Positions 18,390-25,612 of a stretch of DNA of 64,000 nt are shown one piece after another. Source of the stretch: Clostridium sp. AF15-31 (GTDB lineage: Bacteria; Bacillota; Clostridia; Lachnospirales; Lachnospiraceae). The notes under the pieces are model-generated. The model saw only the letters and a program-made list of their open reading frames with translations, did not search any database and had not been told where the DNA came from. Both the position numbers and the translations under genes were made by a program. The stretch is taken from the NCBI RefSeq assembly GCF_003461625.1, contig NZ_QTXL01000006.1, forward strand, positions 111,233-175,232, written 5' to 3'. Numbering within the stretch: the stretch's first letter is position 1; each line of letters begins with the position of its first letter.

Positions 18390-18540
18390 GGGAAGCTCCT
18401 TTCTTTTTTTATATTTTAATCAGAACTATATAAAAATACAACCCGCAAATTGGACAGTGCGTGTATATACGATTGGATAAGAAAAGGTAAAAAAGATAAA
18501 AATAATTGAAATAAATACCAAATACTATCCGTTTGGTTAG

Positions 18541-18570
18541 TGTACAAAAAGTGGTGCAGGGTGATATAAT
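18541..18570 (+). promoter_or_regulatory. Promoter of the candidate small RNA
   Basis: A perfect TATAAT (18565-18570) with an upstream TG (extended -10); TGTACA (18541-18546) stands 18 nt upstream as a partial -35. It points at the structured stretch ending in a strong terminator at 18691. No ORF lies between. Confidence 0.55.
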
Positions 18571-18576
18571 TTGACT

Positions 18577-18691
18577 ATGATCGATAATAGATCAGTGCAT
18601 TTGGGAATTTAGTATAAAGAAAAGAGCGTGAGACCGATGTGGGGATATCGGTGATGACCGGCAGATTAGGGACTGCCGGTTTTTCCTTTTT
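18577..18691 (+). ncRNA. Candidate small RNA of about 115 nt
   Basis: Between a good extended -10 promoter and a strong intrinsic terminator there is no reading frame of note. There is a hairpin ACCGAT/ATCGGT (18633-18652), then the terminator hairpin ACCGGCAG/CTGCCGGT (18657-18680) with a T-rich tail. It could also be a leader with a premature terminator, but the next gene has its own promoter at 18775. No known RNA family was recognised. Confidence 0.45.
18657..18691 (+). terminator. Intrinsic terminator of the candidate small RNA
   Basis: ACCGGCAG, an 8-nt loop, CTGCCGGT, then TTTTCCTTTTT. This is a textbook plus-strand terminator. Confidence 0.8.
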
Positions 18692-18774
18692 ATACAGTAT
18701 GATTTTTCAAAAAGTGATTTGTGAAGTAATATCCGATTAAGCGATAATTAATTCTCAATATAATAGAAACAGAA

Positions 18775-18803
18775 TTGACATATACCCATGTGGGGTATAT
18801 ATT
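18775..18803 (+). promoter_or_regulatory. Promoter with CsoR-like copper operator
   Basis: TTGACA (18775-18780), a 17-nt spacer and TATATT (18798-18803) form a near-consensus promoter. The spacer is filled by an 8-bp perfect palindrome, ATATACCC-5 nt-GGGTATAT (18780-18800). This closely resembles the CsoR operator known upstream of copZA in Bacillus. Placement between -35 and -10 fits repression released by Cu(I). No csoR gene is in this window. Confidence 0.7.
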
Positions 18804-18839
18804 AAATGCGACATAATGAATACGAAAGAAGGAATTGAG

Positions 18840-19094
18840 ATGATAAAGACAACTTTAAAAATTGATGGCATGATGTGTGGTATGTGTGAAGCCCACATGA
18901 ATGATTTGATCCGTAAGAATTTCAAGGTAAAAAAGGTAACTTCTTCTGCCAAGAGCGGAGAAACGGTGATCATCAGCGAGGACAATATCGATACTGAGGC
19001 TGCAAAGAAGGCAATCAAGGATATCGGTTATGAGATGCTTTCCGCAACCAGTGAGCCATATGAGAAAAAGGGCTTATTCCATTTTGGAAAGTAG
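18840..19094 (+). CDS. Heavy-metal-associated domain protein (CopZ-like copper chaperone)
   Basis: An 84-residue HMA domain with the metal site Cys13-x2-Cys16 in GMMCGMCEAHM, followed by the usual beta-alpha-beta-beta-alpha-beta pattern and a short tail (KKGLFHFGK). The ATG at 18840 is chosen over 18816 because AAGGA is correctly spaced and the domain begins there. It likely binds Cu(I) and hands it to an exporter. The CsoR-like operator in its promoter supports copper. It is the only copper gene nearby. Confidence 0.82.
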   Translation: MIKTTLKIDGMMCGMCEAHMNDLIRKNFKVKKVTSSAKSGETVIISEDNIDTEAAKKAIKDIGYEMLSATSEPYEKKGLFHFGK

Positions 19095-19102
19095 CAAAAA
19101 TA

Positions 19103-19373
19103 TCGCAATCAAAATAAACTGTTTATAAGCAGTATAACATTAGACAGATATATCCACTCGGAAAATATCAATGCATTTTCTATTCGATACACATGTCTGA
19201 TTCACAAATGCTCCTGTGTGAACTCGCCCTTTGGGCTCAGACATACACCCGCATTTGTTGACAATGTGTATCTTATAACGAAAAATGCATTGAATTCTTT
19301 TCCGGGTGGATATATTTGTCTAATGATTAAATGCATGCGTACAGGCAGTTTATTTTGATTGCGAAGTTTTTTT
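19103..19373. repeat. Long nested palindrome, copy C, with terminal T-run
   Basis: The base TCGCAATCAAAATAAACTG (19103-19121) pairs with its complement ending at 19364, followed by AAG and seven T. The middle arms (TTAGACAGATATATCCAC and partner) also pair. The core matches copies A, B and E (AAATGCTCCTGTG, ACTCGCCC-TTT-GGGC). It begins 9 bp after the copZ-like stop codon and looks like an oversized intrinsic terminator for it. Confidence 0.8.
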
Positions 19374-19458
19374 GTAAATTTCAAATTGCATATAAAGATA
19401 GAATTTTGTCGAAAGAGATAGTATAATCAGGCTAACGCTTTTGATAGGAGATATGGAA

Positions 19459-19629
19459 ATGTTAGTATGTGATTATATTGTAAAACAGATTGATGGAGAA
19501 TATGCGCATCTGCAGAATCTGGATGGTTCCGAAGAAGATAAGCTGGTTGCAAGAGCCTTGCTGCCGAATGGAATCGCAGAGGGAACGAAGCTGCACTACG
19601 AGCTGTTACAGTATGAGATTATACAGTAA
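19459..19629 (+). CDS. Small conserved protein, 56 aa
   Basis: The peptide has the strands YIVKQIDGEYAHLQNLDG and LVARALLP, and ends YELLQYEII. It looks like a compact beta-barrel-type domain. Similar short proteins are, I believe, widespread in Lachnospiraceae; the function is unknown. The ATG at 19459 is 9 nt after AGGAG; the ATG at 19453 and a TTG at 19441 are alternatives. It precedes the DUF975 gene by 26 bp and probably shares its transcript. Confidence 0.6.
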   Translation: MLVCDYIVKQIDGEYAHLQNLDGSEEDKLVARALLPNGIAEGTKLHYELLQYEIIQ

Positions 19630-19655
19630 GCAGAGCTGGAGGAGAGCATAAGAAT

Positions 19656-21167
19656 ATGAACTGGAATCGAAAAGAACTGAGAAAAGGCGCGTGGAACACG
19701 GTGTTTAAGCGTGGAACGATGGCGTGGCTTGCACTGGTTGCAGTCTGCTTCATCTTTGCATTTTTAGGTGTCGATGAATTTGCACAGTCGACATTTGTAA
19801 ATGGGATTGATAAGGCAATCGGACTGGATACTTCGCATGTAGCAAGTAACGTGGAAATCTTAAAAGACTATGCTGTAAATACACCGATTGTAAAGGATGT
19901 TCCGTTTATACATTCAGATTTTGTGATCGGACTGATCGATGTTGCTTCCAAGAGTCAGACATGGATCATTAAGCTGTTAGGCGCAAATGCCGCCTATCTG
20001 GAACGTAATACCGGAGAAGTGATCATTGCACTTCTGTTATCCGCATTTATTATGATGATCGTGCATTTCTTCATTCAGAGTGCAGCCATCGTTGGAAAGA
20101 ATCGGTATGCGATGGAGTGTCGGTACAGTGATAAAGTATCGATCAACCGTATGTTTGCACCATTTCATTTTAAACATTTATTGAGATTGATCTGGACAAT
20201 GTTCGTATATAAGGTGGTTCTGTTTTTATGGAATCTTACGATCGTCGGTGGTATATACAAATTCTATCAGTATCGGATGATCCCGTATCTTGTTGCGGAG
20301 AATCAGACACTTAGCTGGAAAGAGGCAAAAGCTTTATCCAAAGAAATGACAAATGGATACAAATGGAAGATGTTCGTAACAGATCTGTCCTGTATTCCTG
20401 TTATGCTGTTAAAGCTTGTTCCGATTGCCGGTCTGTTAGTAGCAGTACCGTTTGATGTAGAGATCGACGTGGAGATGTATTTTCATCTTAGAAAGAGAAT
20501 TGACAGTGAAGCATTTGTTGAGCGTGCATTTGACGGAGCACCATACTGTAAAGGTATAGAAACTGCTGTGCCGGTATATCTCTTGCAGGATGCAGCAGTA
20601 GAAGTACCAAAGGGAATCAAGATCAAGAGTGAATACCGGTTGACGGATTTCATCTTTTTCTTCTTCTCATTCTGTTTTGTCGGCTGGGTGTGGGAGGTTA
20701 TGCTCCATATCGTCAGAGATCATGAGCTTGTAAATCGTGGAACAATGTATGGACCGTGGCTTCCAATCTATGGTGTCGGAGGTGTCGTTATCATCTTCCT
20801 GTTAGACCGATTTAAGGCAGATAAATTGAAATTATTCTTGATGTCTATGGGTATCTGTGGCGTGCTCGAATATATCGCAAGCTGGATCCTGGATTTCTTC
20901 TTTAATTCCCACTACTGGAATTATAAGAAATTCTTCCTGAATTTAAATGGAAGGATCTGTCTGGTCGGCTTACTTGCATTTGGCATCGGAAGTCTGTTCG
21001 GTGTCTATATCGCGGCGCCGAAGCTCAGCCGCTTTATGCATAAGAAGAGCCGGAAAACACAGATCCTGATCTGCGCTGTCTTAAGCACAGCCTTTATCAT
21101 CGACCTGATCTGTTGTGCGTTATTTGGCTTCAATGCCGGATCCGGCGTAGGTGGAACTTATAACTAA
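19656..21167 (+). CDS. DUF975 / CmpB-type membrane protein
   Basis: The protein has 503 residues. The N-terminal half (about 1-290) matches DUF975: several helices and the cytosolic segment SWKEAKALSKEMTNGYKWKMF. The C-terminal half (about 325-500) matches the putative ABC-transporter type IV family CmpB (GWVWEVMLHIVRDHELVNRG, GPWLPIYGVGG). Both are uncharacterised membrane families of Firmicutes, and the fusion is known from Lachnospiraceae. No ATPase gene adjoins, so transport is unproven. The ribosome site GGAGGAGAG is good. Confidence 0.78.
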   Translation: MNWNRKELRKGAWNTVFKRGTMAWLALVAVCFIFAFLGVDEFAQSTFVNGIDKAIGLDTSHVASNVEILKDYAVNTPIVKDVPFIHSDFVIGLIDVASKSQTWIIKLLGANAAYLERNTGEVIIALLLSAFIMMIVHFFIQSAAIVGKNRYAMECRYSDKVSINRMFAPFHFKHLLRLIWTMFVYKVVLFLWNLTIVGGIYKFYQYRMIPYLVAENQTLSWKEAKALSKEMTNGYKWKMFVTDLSCIPVMLLKLVPIAGLLVAVPFDVEIDVEMYFHLRKRIDSEAFVERAFDGAPYCKGIETAVPVYLLQDAAVEVPKGIKIKSEYRLTDFIFFFFSFCFVGWVWEVMLHIVRDHELVNRGTMYGPWLPIYGVGGVVIIFLLDRFKADKLKLFLMSMGICGVLEYIASWILDFFFNSHYWNYKKFFLNLNGRICLVGLLAFGIGSLFGVYIAAPKLSRFMHKKSRKTQILICAVLSTAFIIDLICCALFGFNAGSGVGGTYN

Positions 21168-21174
21168 GGAAACG

Positions 21175-21461
21175 AATCCCCTCCGACAGATGATTATATA
21201 TGTAACATTTCACCTGTATTTCTTATATGGCAGTCAGGTGTTTTCTAACTATGACATTAGCATATTTTCGTTATGAGGTTTGCACTGGCTATCAGCATCA
21301 AGCCCATGTCCGAGTCCGTAAGGACGAGTTTGGGCGACTGCTGATAAACAAGCGTGCGAACCGAATAGAAAATAAAGCGAGTCATAGTAGAAAAATGACT
21401 AACTGCCATATAAGAAACACAGATAAAACCACATACATATAATCATCTGCCGGAGGGGTTT
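21175..21461. repeat. Long nested palindrome, copy D
   Basis: Outer arms AATCCCCTCCGACAGATG (left) and CATCTGCCGGAGGGGTTT (right), then paired middle segments (TTATATGGCAGT with ACTGCCATATAA). The core is diverged but keeps GAGTCC-GTAA-GGACGAGTTT. The outer arms are shared with copy E at 30391, showing a true repeat family. It fills the space between two convergent stop codons, starting 8 bp after one and ending 6 bp before the other. Confidence 0.8.
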
Positions 21462-21466
21462 CTATG

Positions 21467-22324
21467 TTAGTGATTCTGGTCCCGCCAGTTTTTGGGGGAG
21501 ACACCATATATATTTTTAAAAGCTCTTGAGAAATGCAGTTGGTTTGGATAGCCGACTGCATTTCCTATATCTGCAATTGATAATTTAGTCATTTTCAGCA
21601 ACTCTGTTGCTTTGGACATCCGATAATTTATCAGGAATTCCTGTGGCGTTTTGCCAATGGAATCATGAAATATCTTTCCCAGATAGCTGCGGTTGATGCC
21701 GCAACAGGCAGCTATATCTTCGATAGAGATGTCATAAGGAAAATTCTGCTCTACGAAGTTGATTGCTTCTTTTATATAGTAATCGCTCATTTTACCGGTT
21801 TTTATCATCTGGGTAGAGGCGGTGGAACGGGTGAGTGCATCCAGAAAAAGGTAGGAATGACCGATCAGGTGAAATGGCGGTTCGTTTGGGTGATTGGCAA
21901 TATAGAGCATTTCGTTCATCATGATTTCCCGGTATTCCTTTGAGGTAGCATGATAGATGGGCTGGTCTTTTGAAAAACCGGCAATGTCCAGTGCTTCTTT
22001 TACCCGTAATCCATCAAATTCCAGCCAGGTATATTCCCATGGGTTTGTCTCATCTGCGATATAGGTGCTGATCTGTCCCGGATACAGAAGAAAGCCCTGT
22101 CCGCTTTTGATCGAATAATTTCTAGTCTCTCCTTTTTTGTCCTGTGCCATTAAAAGTCCGGTTCCGGAGATGACATAATGAAACAGATAGTGGGTTCTGG
22201 CAGCCGGACCGAACTGATGGGCCGGTGCACAGCGTTCCCATCCGTACTGGTATAGTCCAAGATCTATAAATTTCTCATTTGGAAATATAGAAAAAAGGTA
22301 TTCATGCATAAAAAAACCTCCCAA
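21467..22324 (-). CDS. AraC-family regulator of the raffinose-family locus
   Basis: The N-terminal cupin sensor (about 20-150, with HYVISGTGLL and QGFLLYPGQ) is followed by the double helix-turn-helix AraC domain (about 185-283: IAACCGINRSYLGKIF and GYPNQLHFSRAF). This is the layout of sugar regulators such as RafR and MsmR. It is divergent from the binding-protein gene at 22522, and a perfect 13-bp inverted repeat lies between them at 22368-22424. It is therefore the likely activator of the operon, responding to melibiose or a related galactoside. Confidence 0.85.
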   Translation of the reverse strand: MGGFFMHEYLFSIFPNEKFIDLGLYQYGWERCAPAHQFGPAARTHYLFHYVISGTGLLMAQDKKGETRNYSIKSGQGFLLYPGQISTYIADETNPWEYTWLEFDGLRVKEALDIAGFSKDQPIYHATSKEYREIMMNEMLYIANHPNEPPFHLIGHSYLFLDALTRSTASTQMIKTGKMSDYYIKEAINFVEQNFPYDISIEDIAACCGINRSYLGKIFHDSIGKTPQEFLINYRMSKATELLKMTKLSIADIGNAVGYPNQLHFSRAFKNIYGVSPKNWRDQNH

Positions 22325-22367
22325 AATTAGAACAAATACACAATATAAACTCTACTGTTTTTTACTA

Positions 22368-22424
22368 TATACCAAAATGCTAGATAAATGCAATAGTGAG
22401 ACAAAAATAATGCATTTTGGTATA
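22368..22424. promoter_or_regulatory. Perfect 13-bp inverted repeat (candidate AraC operator)
   Basis: TATACCAAAATGC (22368-22380) and GCATTTTGGTATA (22412-22424) are exact inverted copies with a 31-nt spacer; centre-to-centre distance is 44 bp, about four helical turns. It lies between the AraC gene and the transport operon and could allow looping or dimer binding. Confidence 0.55.
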
Positions 22425-22521
22425 AAAATGGAATTATTACGATATTTTAACAAGCATTATGATATGTTAGAATGAAAATAACTTAAAAAAGCATATTATA
22501 AAAGAAGGGAGAAATGTATTT

Positions 22522-23805
22522 ATGCTAAAAGGGAAAAAACTATTATTTGTACTTACAATGATGACTGGTTTCTGCTTACTGGCGGGGTGTGGCAAGAATA
22601 ATAAAGACGGAAAAACAGTGATCGAACTGGTACAGTACAAGCCGGAAGCAACCTCTTATTTTGAAGAAGTTGAGGAACGGTTTAATGCCAGTCATGATGA
22701 TATTGAATTGAAGATCAGTTCTCCGAACGATGCAATGACGGTGTTGAAGACCAGATTTGTTCGTGAAGATAATCCGGATATCATTGGTATTGGCGGTGAC
22801 ATCAATTATTCGAATTTTATTGATGCCGATATGTTGATGGATATTTCTGATTTTGATGGACTGGCAGATATAAAGGAAAATTATCTGACGATCTGTGAGA
22901 ATCTGAAATTTATTCCAACAGAAGGAACATACAGTGTTCCATATGTGGCAAATGCTGCCGGTATCCTGTACAACCGGGATATGTTTGAGGAGCATGGATG
23001 GACGATCCCGGAAACATGGGATGAGCTTCTTGCATTATGTGATGAGATTAAAGCAGAAGGAATTCTTCCGTTTTATATGGGCTACAAGGATACATGGACC
23101 TGTCTTTCTCCATGGAACAGTGCAGTAGCTTCATTGACATCTTCGACCGTATGTAAGGATGTTAATAAGGGAGAAACGACATTTTCCGATCAGTATGTTC
23201 AGGTTGCGGAAGAAATGAAAACCCTGCTTCAGTATGGAGAAGCCAATCCGGTTGCATATTCTTATAATGATGCTTGTACAGCATTTGCAAAAGGTGAGTC
23301 AGCAATGTATATGATCGGAAGCTATGCTGTACCACAGATCCAGTCAGTAAATCCGGATATCAATATTGATTCATTTGTATTCCCGGCTTCTAACAATAAG
23401 GATGACATGGTTCTGACATCCGGTGTAGATCTTCAGTTCTGCGTGATGGAAGACTGTCCGAATAAGGAAGCAGCCTATGAAGTCCTCCGTTTCCTGTTAG
23501 AGGATGAAAATGTACAGGACTATATAGACAATCAGAACGCAGTACCTTGTAAGAAAGGTGATTTTAAGCTTGCATCTATGTTAGACGGTATGCGGGAATA
23601 TCTGGACAACGGAATCGTGACTGATTATCAGGATCATTTTTATCCATCTGAGATGGCAGTAGATGCATTGATTCAGACTTATCTGTTAGATGGAGATACA
23701 GAAGCGTTTTTGAAGAAATTTGATACGGAATGGAAACGGTACAATCGTGACCTGATCACAAAGGTTCGCAAATATGAGCAGGAGCATTCCGGAGAGGAGG
23801 AATAG
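22522..23805 (+). CDS. ABC sugar-binding lipoprotein (raffinose-family oligosaccharides)
   Basis: The signal peptide ends in a lipobox LLAGCG with Cys24 as the lipidated residue. The rest is a family 1 extracellular solute-binding protein (427 residues): ELVQYKPEA start, SVPYVANAAGILYNRDMFEEHG and PETWDELL. It captures the oligosaccharide outside the cell for the two permeases that follow. No ATPase is encoded here, so a shared MsmK-type ATPase elsewhere is expected. The GH36 enzyme downstream suggests raffinose, stachyose or melibiose. Confidence 0.88.
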   Translation: MLKGKKLLFVLTMMTGFCLLAGCGKNNKDGKTVIELVQYKPEATSYFEEVEERFNASHDDIELKISSPNDAMTVLKTRFVREDNPDIIGIGGDINYSNFIDADMLMDISDFDGLADIKENYLTICENLKFIPTEGTYSVPYVANAAGILYNRDMFEEHGWTIPETWDELLALCDEIKAEGILPFYMGYKDTWTCLSPWNSAVASLTSSTVCKDVNKGETTFSDQYVQVAEEMKTLLQYGEANPVAYSYNDACTAFAKGESAMYMIGSYAVPQIQSVNPDINIDSFVFPASNNKDDMVLTSGVDLQFCVMEDCPNKEAAYEVLRFLLEDENVQDYIDNQNAVPCKKGDFKLASMLDGMREYLDNGIVTDYQDHFYPSEMAVDALIQTYLLDGDTEAFLKKFDTEWKRYNRDLITKVRKYEQEHSGEEE

Positions 23806-23807
23806 AA

Positions 23808-24716
23808 ATGGATACAAAAAAGACAGAAGATATGAAGTTTGCTAAAAAGAAAAAGAAAATGTCCGGGAAATCCAGAACATTTATGTTGATCACAATTCCT
23901 ATCGTAGCATTATTCTTTACATTCAACACATTGCCGTTGATTCAGGGTGCGATTTACAGCTTTACCAATTTCCGTGGGTATGGCAGCTATGAGTGGGTTG
24001 GTTTTCGAAACTATATTGACCTTTTTCATGATGCCAGAGTTGGTTCATCCTATCTGTTTACATTTAAGCTGGCTATAGTAACAACGATCATCGTAAATGT
24101 TGTCAGCCTGATCCTTGCGATGGCATTAAACAGCAAGATTCGTTTTAAGAGCGGTCTTCGTGGACTGTATTTCCTGCCCAATATCTTAGGCGGTCTGGTT
24201 GTTGGTTATATTTTTAACTATTTCTTTACTTATATTCTGCCACAGATTGCAATCATGCTTGGTTTTGAGGGAAACAGTATGCTGGCAAGTTCTAAAACGG
24301 CCTGGCTTGCAATCGCAGTAGTATGTGCATGGCAGTCGATCGCAATGAATACGATCATTTATATATCCGGTCTTCAGACAGTTCCGGAAGATGTATACGA
24401 AGCAGGATCTTTAGATGGGGCAACCGGATTTGCAAAATTCCGTTATCTGACATTCCCACTGATCCTTCCGTTTTTTACAATTAATGTAGTCCTTTGTATG
24501 AAGAACTTCCTGATGGTATTTGACCAGATCATGTCGTTGACAAAGGGTGGTCCTGCGCAGAGCACAGAATCCATTTCCTACCTGATCTACAACAATGGTA
24601 TGAGTGGCGGACAGTTTGGATTCCAGAGTGCAAATGCAGTCGTATTCTTTATAGTAATCGTAGTGATATCTGTATTACAGATGCGTTTCCTGGGTAAGAA
24701 GGAGGAACAGTTATGA
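23808..24716 (+). CDS. ABC sugar permease (MsmF/RafF type)
   Basis: A 302-residue membrane protein with six helices and the binding-protein-dependent permease motif EAGSLDGATGFAKFRYLTFP (EAA loop) that contacts the ATPase. Its ribosome site GGAGGAATAG overlaps the stop codon of the binding-protein gene. It ends in ATGA overlap with the second permease. Confidence 0.9.
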   Translation: MDTKKTEDMKFAKKKKKMSGKSRTFMLITIPIVALFFTFNTLPLIQGAIYSFTNFRGYGSYEWVGFRNYIDLFHDARVGSSYLFTFKLAIVTTIIVNVVSLILAMALNSKIRFKSGLRGLYFLPNILGGLVVGYIFNYFFTYILPQIAIMLGFEGNSMLASSKTAWLAIAVVCAWQSIAMNTIIYISGLQTVPEDVYEAGSLDGATGFAKFRYLTFPLILPFFTINVVLCMKNFLMVFDQIMSLTKGGPAQSTESISYLIYNNGMSGGQFGFQSANAVVFFIVIVVISVLQMRFLGKKEEQL

Positions 24717-25597
24717 AAAAATCGCAGAGACAGATCAGAAAAGAATATAAAGAAAAGGGGATTAAGACAGGAAAAGAACGATATAATATCGGGGTTACGA
24801 TTCTGTTGATCCTTGGTCTTGTAACCATCCTGTTCCCATTATATATGACGGTTATGATCGCATTTAAGCAGCCGTCTGAGATGACAAATGATATCCATGG
24901 AATCTTATCTCTTCCACAGCACTGGAGTCTGAGTAATTTTAAGGAAGCTATGGAGGTAACAGATTTCTGGCATTCTCTCGGTAACAGTTTATTTATCACA
25001 CTGGCAACTATCGCATTATCGATCGTAATACATTCCCTGATCGGTTATGTACTTGGACGAAGCAAGAAAAAGAATCGGATCTATAATGGAATTTATCTTT
25101 ATCTTGTCAGTGGTATGTTCGTGCCATTTGCTATTTTGATGATGCCGCTCGTAAAACAGACAGCAAAAATAGGATTGGCAAATATGATTGGTGTGGTATT
25201 ACTTTATACAGTATTTTATCTTCCAATGAACACAATGTTATATGCAGGATATCTGAATAATCTTCCGCTTGAACTGGAAGAGGCAGCCTGTGTTGACGGA
25301 GCCACTACATGGACGACTTACTGGAAGATCATCTTCCCGAATATGAAACCAATGCATGCAACGGTTGCGATCCTTACAGCCCTTGGCACATGGAATGACG
25401 TTATGACACCGCTTGTAATTATGTCCGGTGATCAGAATACACTTCCGCTTGCGCAGCTGAATTTCCAGACTCAGTTTGGAACAAATTACAATCTGGCTTT
25501 TGCATCTTATCTGTTAGCGTTACTTCCGATTCTGATCTTCTACATTATTTGTCAGAAACAGATCATATCAGGTGTGGCAAACGGAGCAGTAAAATAA
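24713..25597 (+). CDS. ABC sugar permease (MsmG/RafG type)
   Basis: The second permease of the pair, 294 residues, six helices, EAA loop LEEAACVDGATTWTTYWKII. It starts inside the stop codon of the first permease (ATGA), which suggests translational coupling and equal amounts of the two subunits. Confidence 0.9.
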   Translation: MKKSQRQIRKEYKEKGIKTGKERYNIGVTILLILGLVTILFPLYMTVMIAFKQPSEMTNDIHGILSLPQHWSLSNFKEAMEVTDFWHSLGNSLFITLATIALSIVIHSLIGYVLGRSKKKNRIYNGIYLYLVSGMFVPFAILMMPLVKQTAKIGLANMIGVVLLYTVFYLPMNTMLYAGYLNNLPLELEEAACVDGATTWTTYWKIIFPNMKPMHATVAILTALGTWNDVMTPLVIMSGDQNTLPLAQLNFQTQFGTNYNLAFASYLLALLPILIFYIICQKQIISGVANGAVK

Positions 25598-25612
25598 AAG
25601 GAGACTTAATTT

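Noticed and set aside
21227..21442. Plus-strand ORF of 71 codons inside palindrome D
   Set aside because: It is a by-product of the palindrome: it has no ribosome site and no coding character, and its pair on the other arm is not open.
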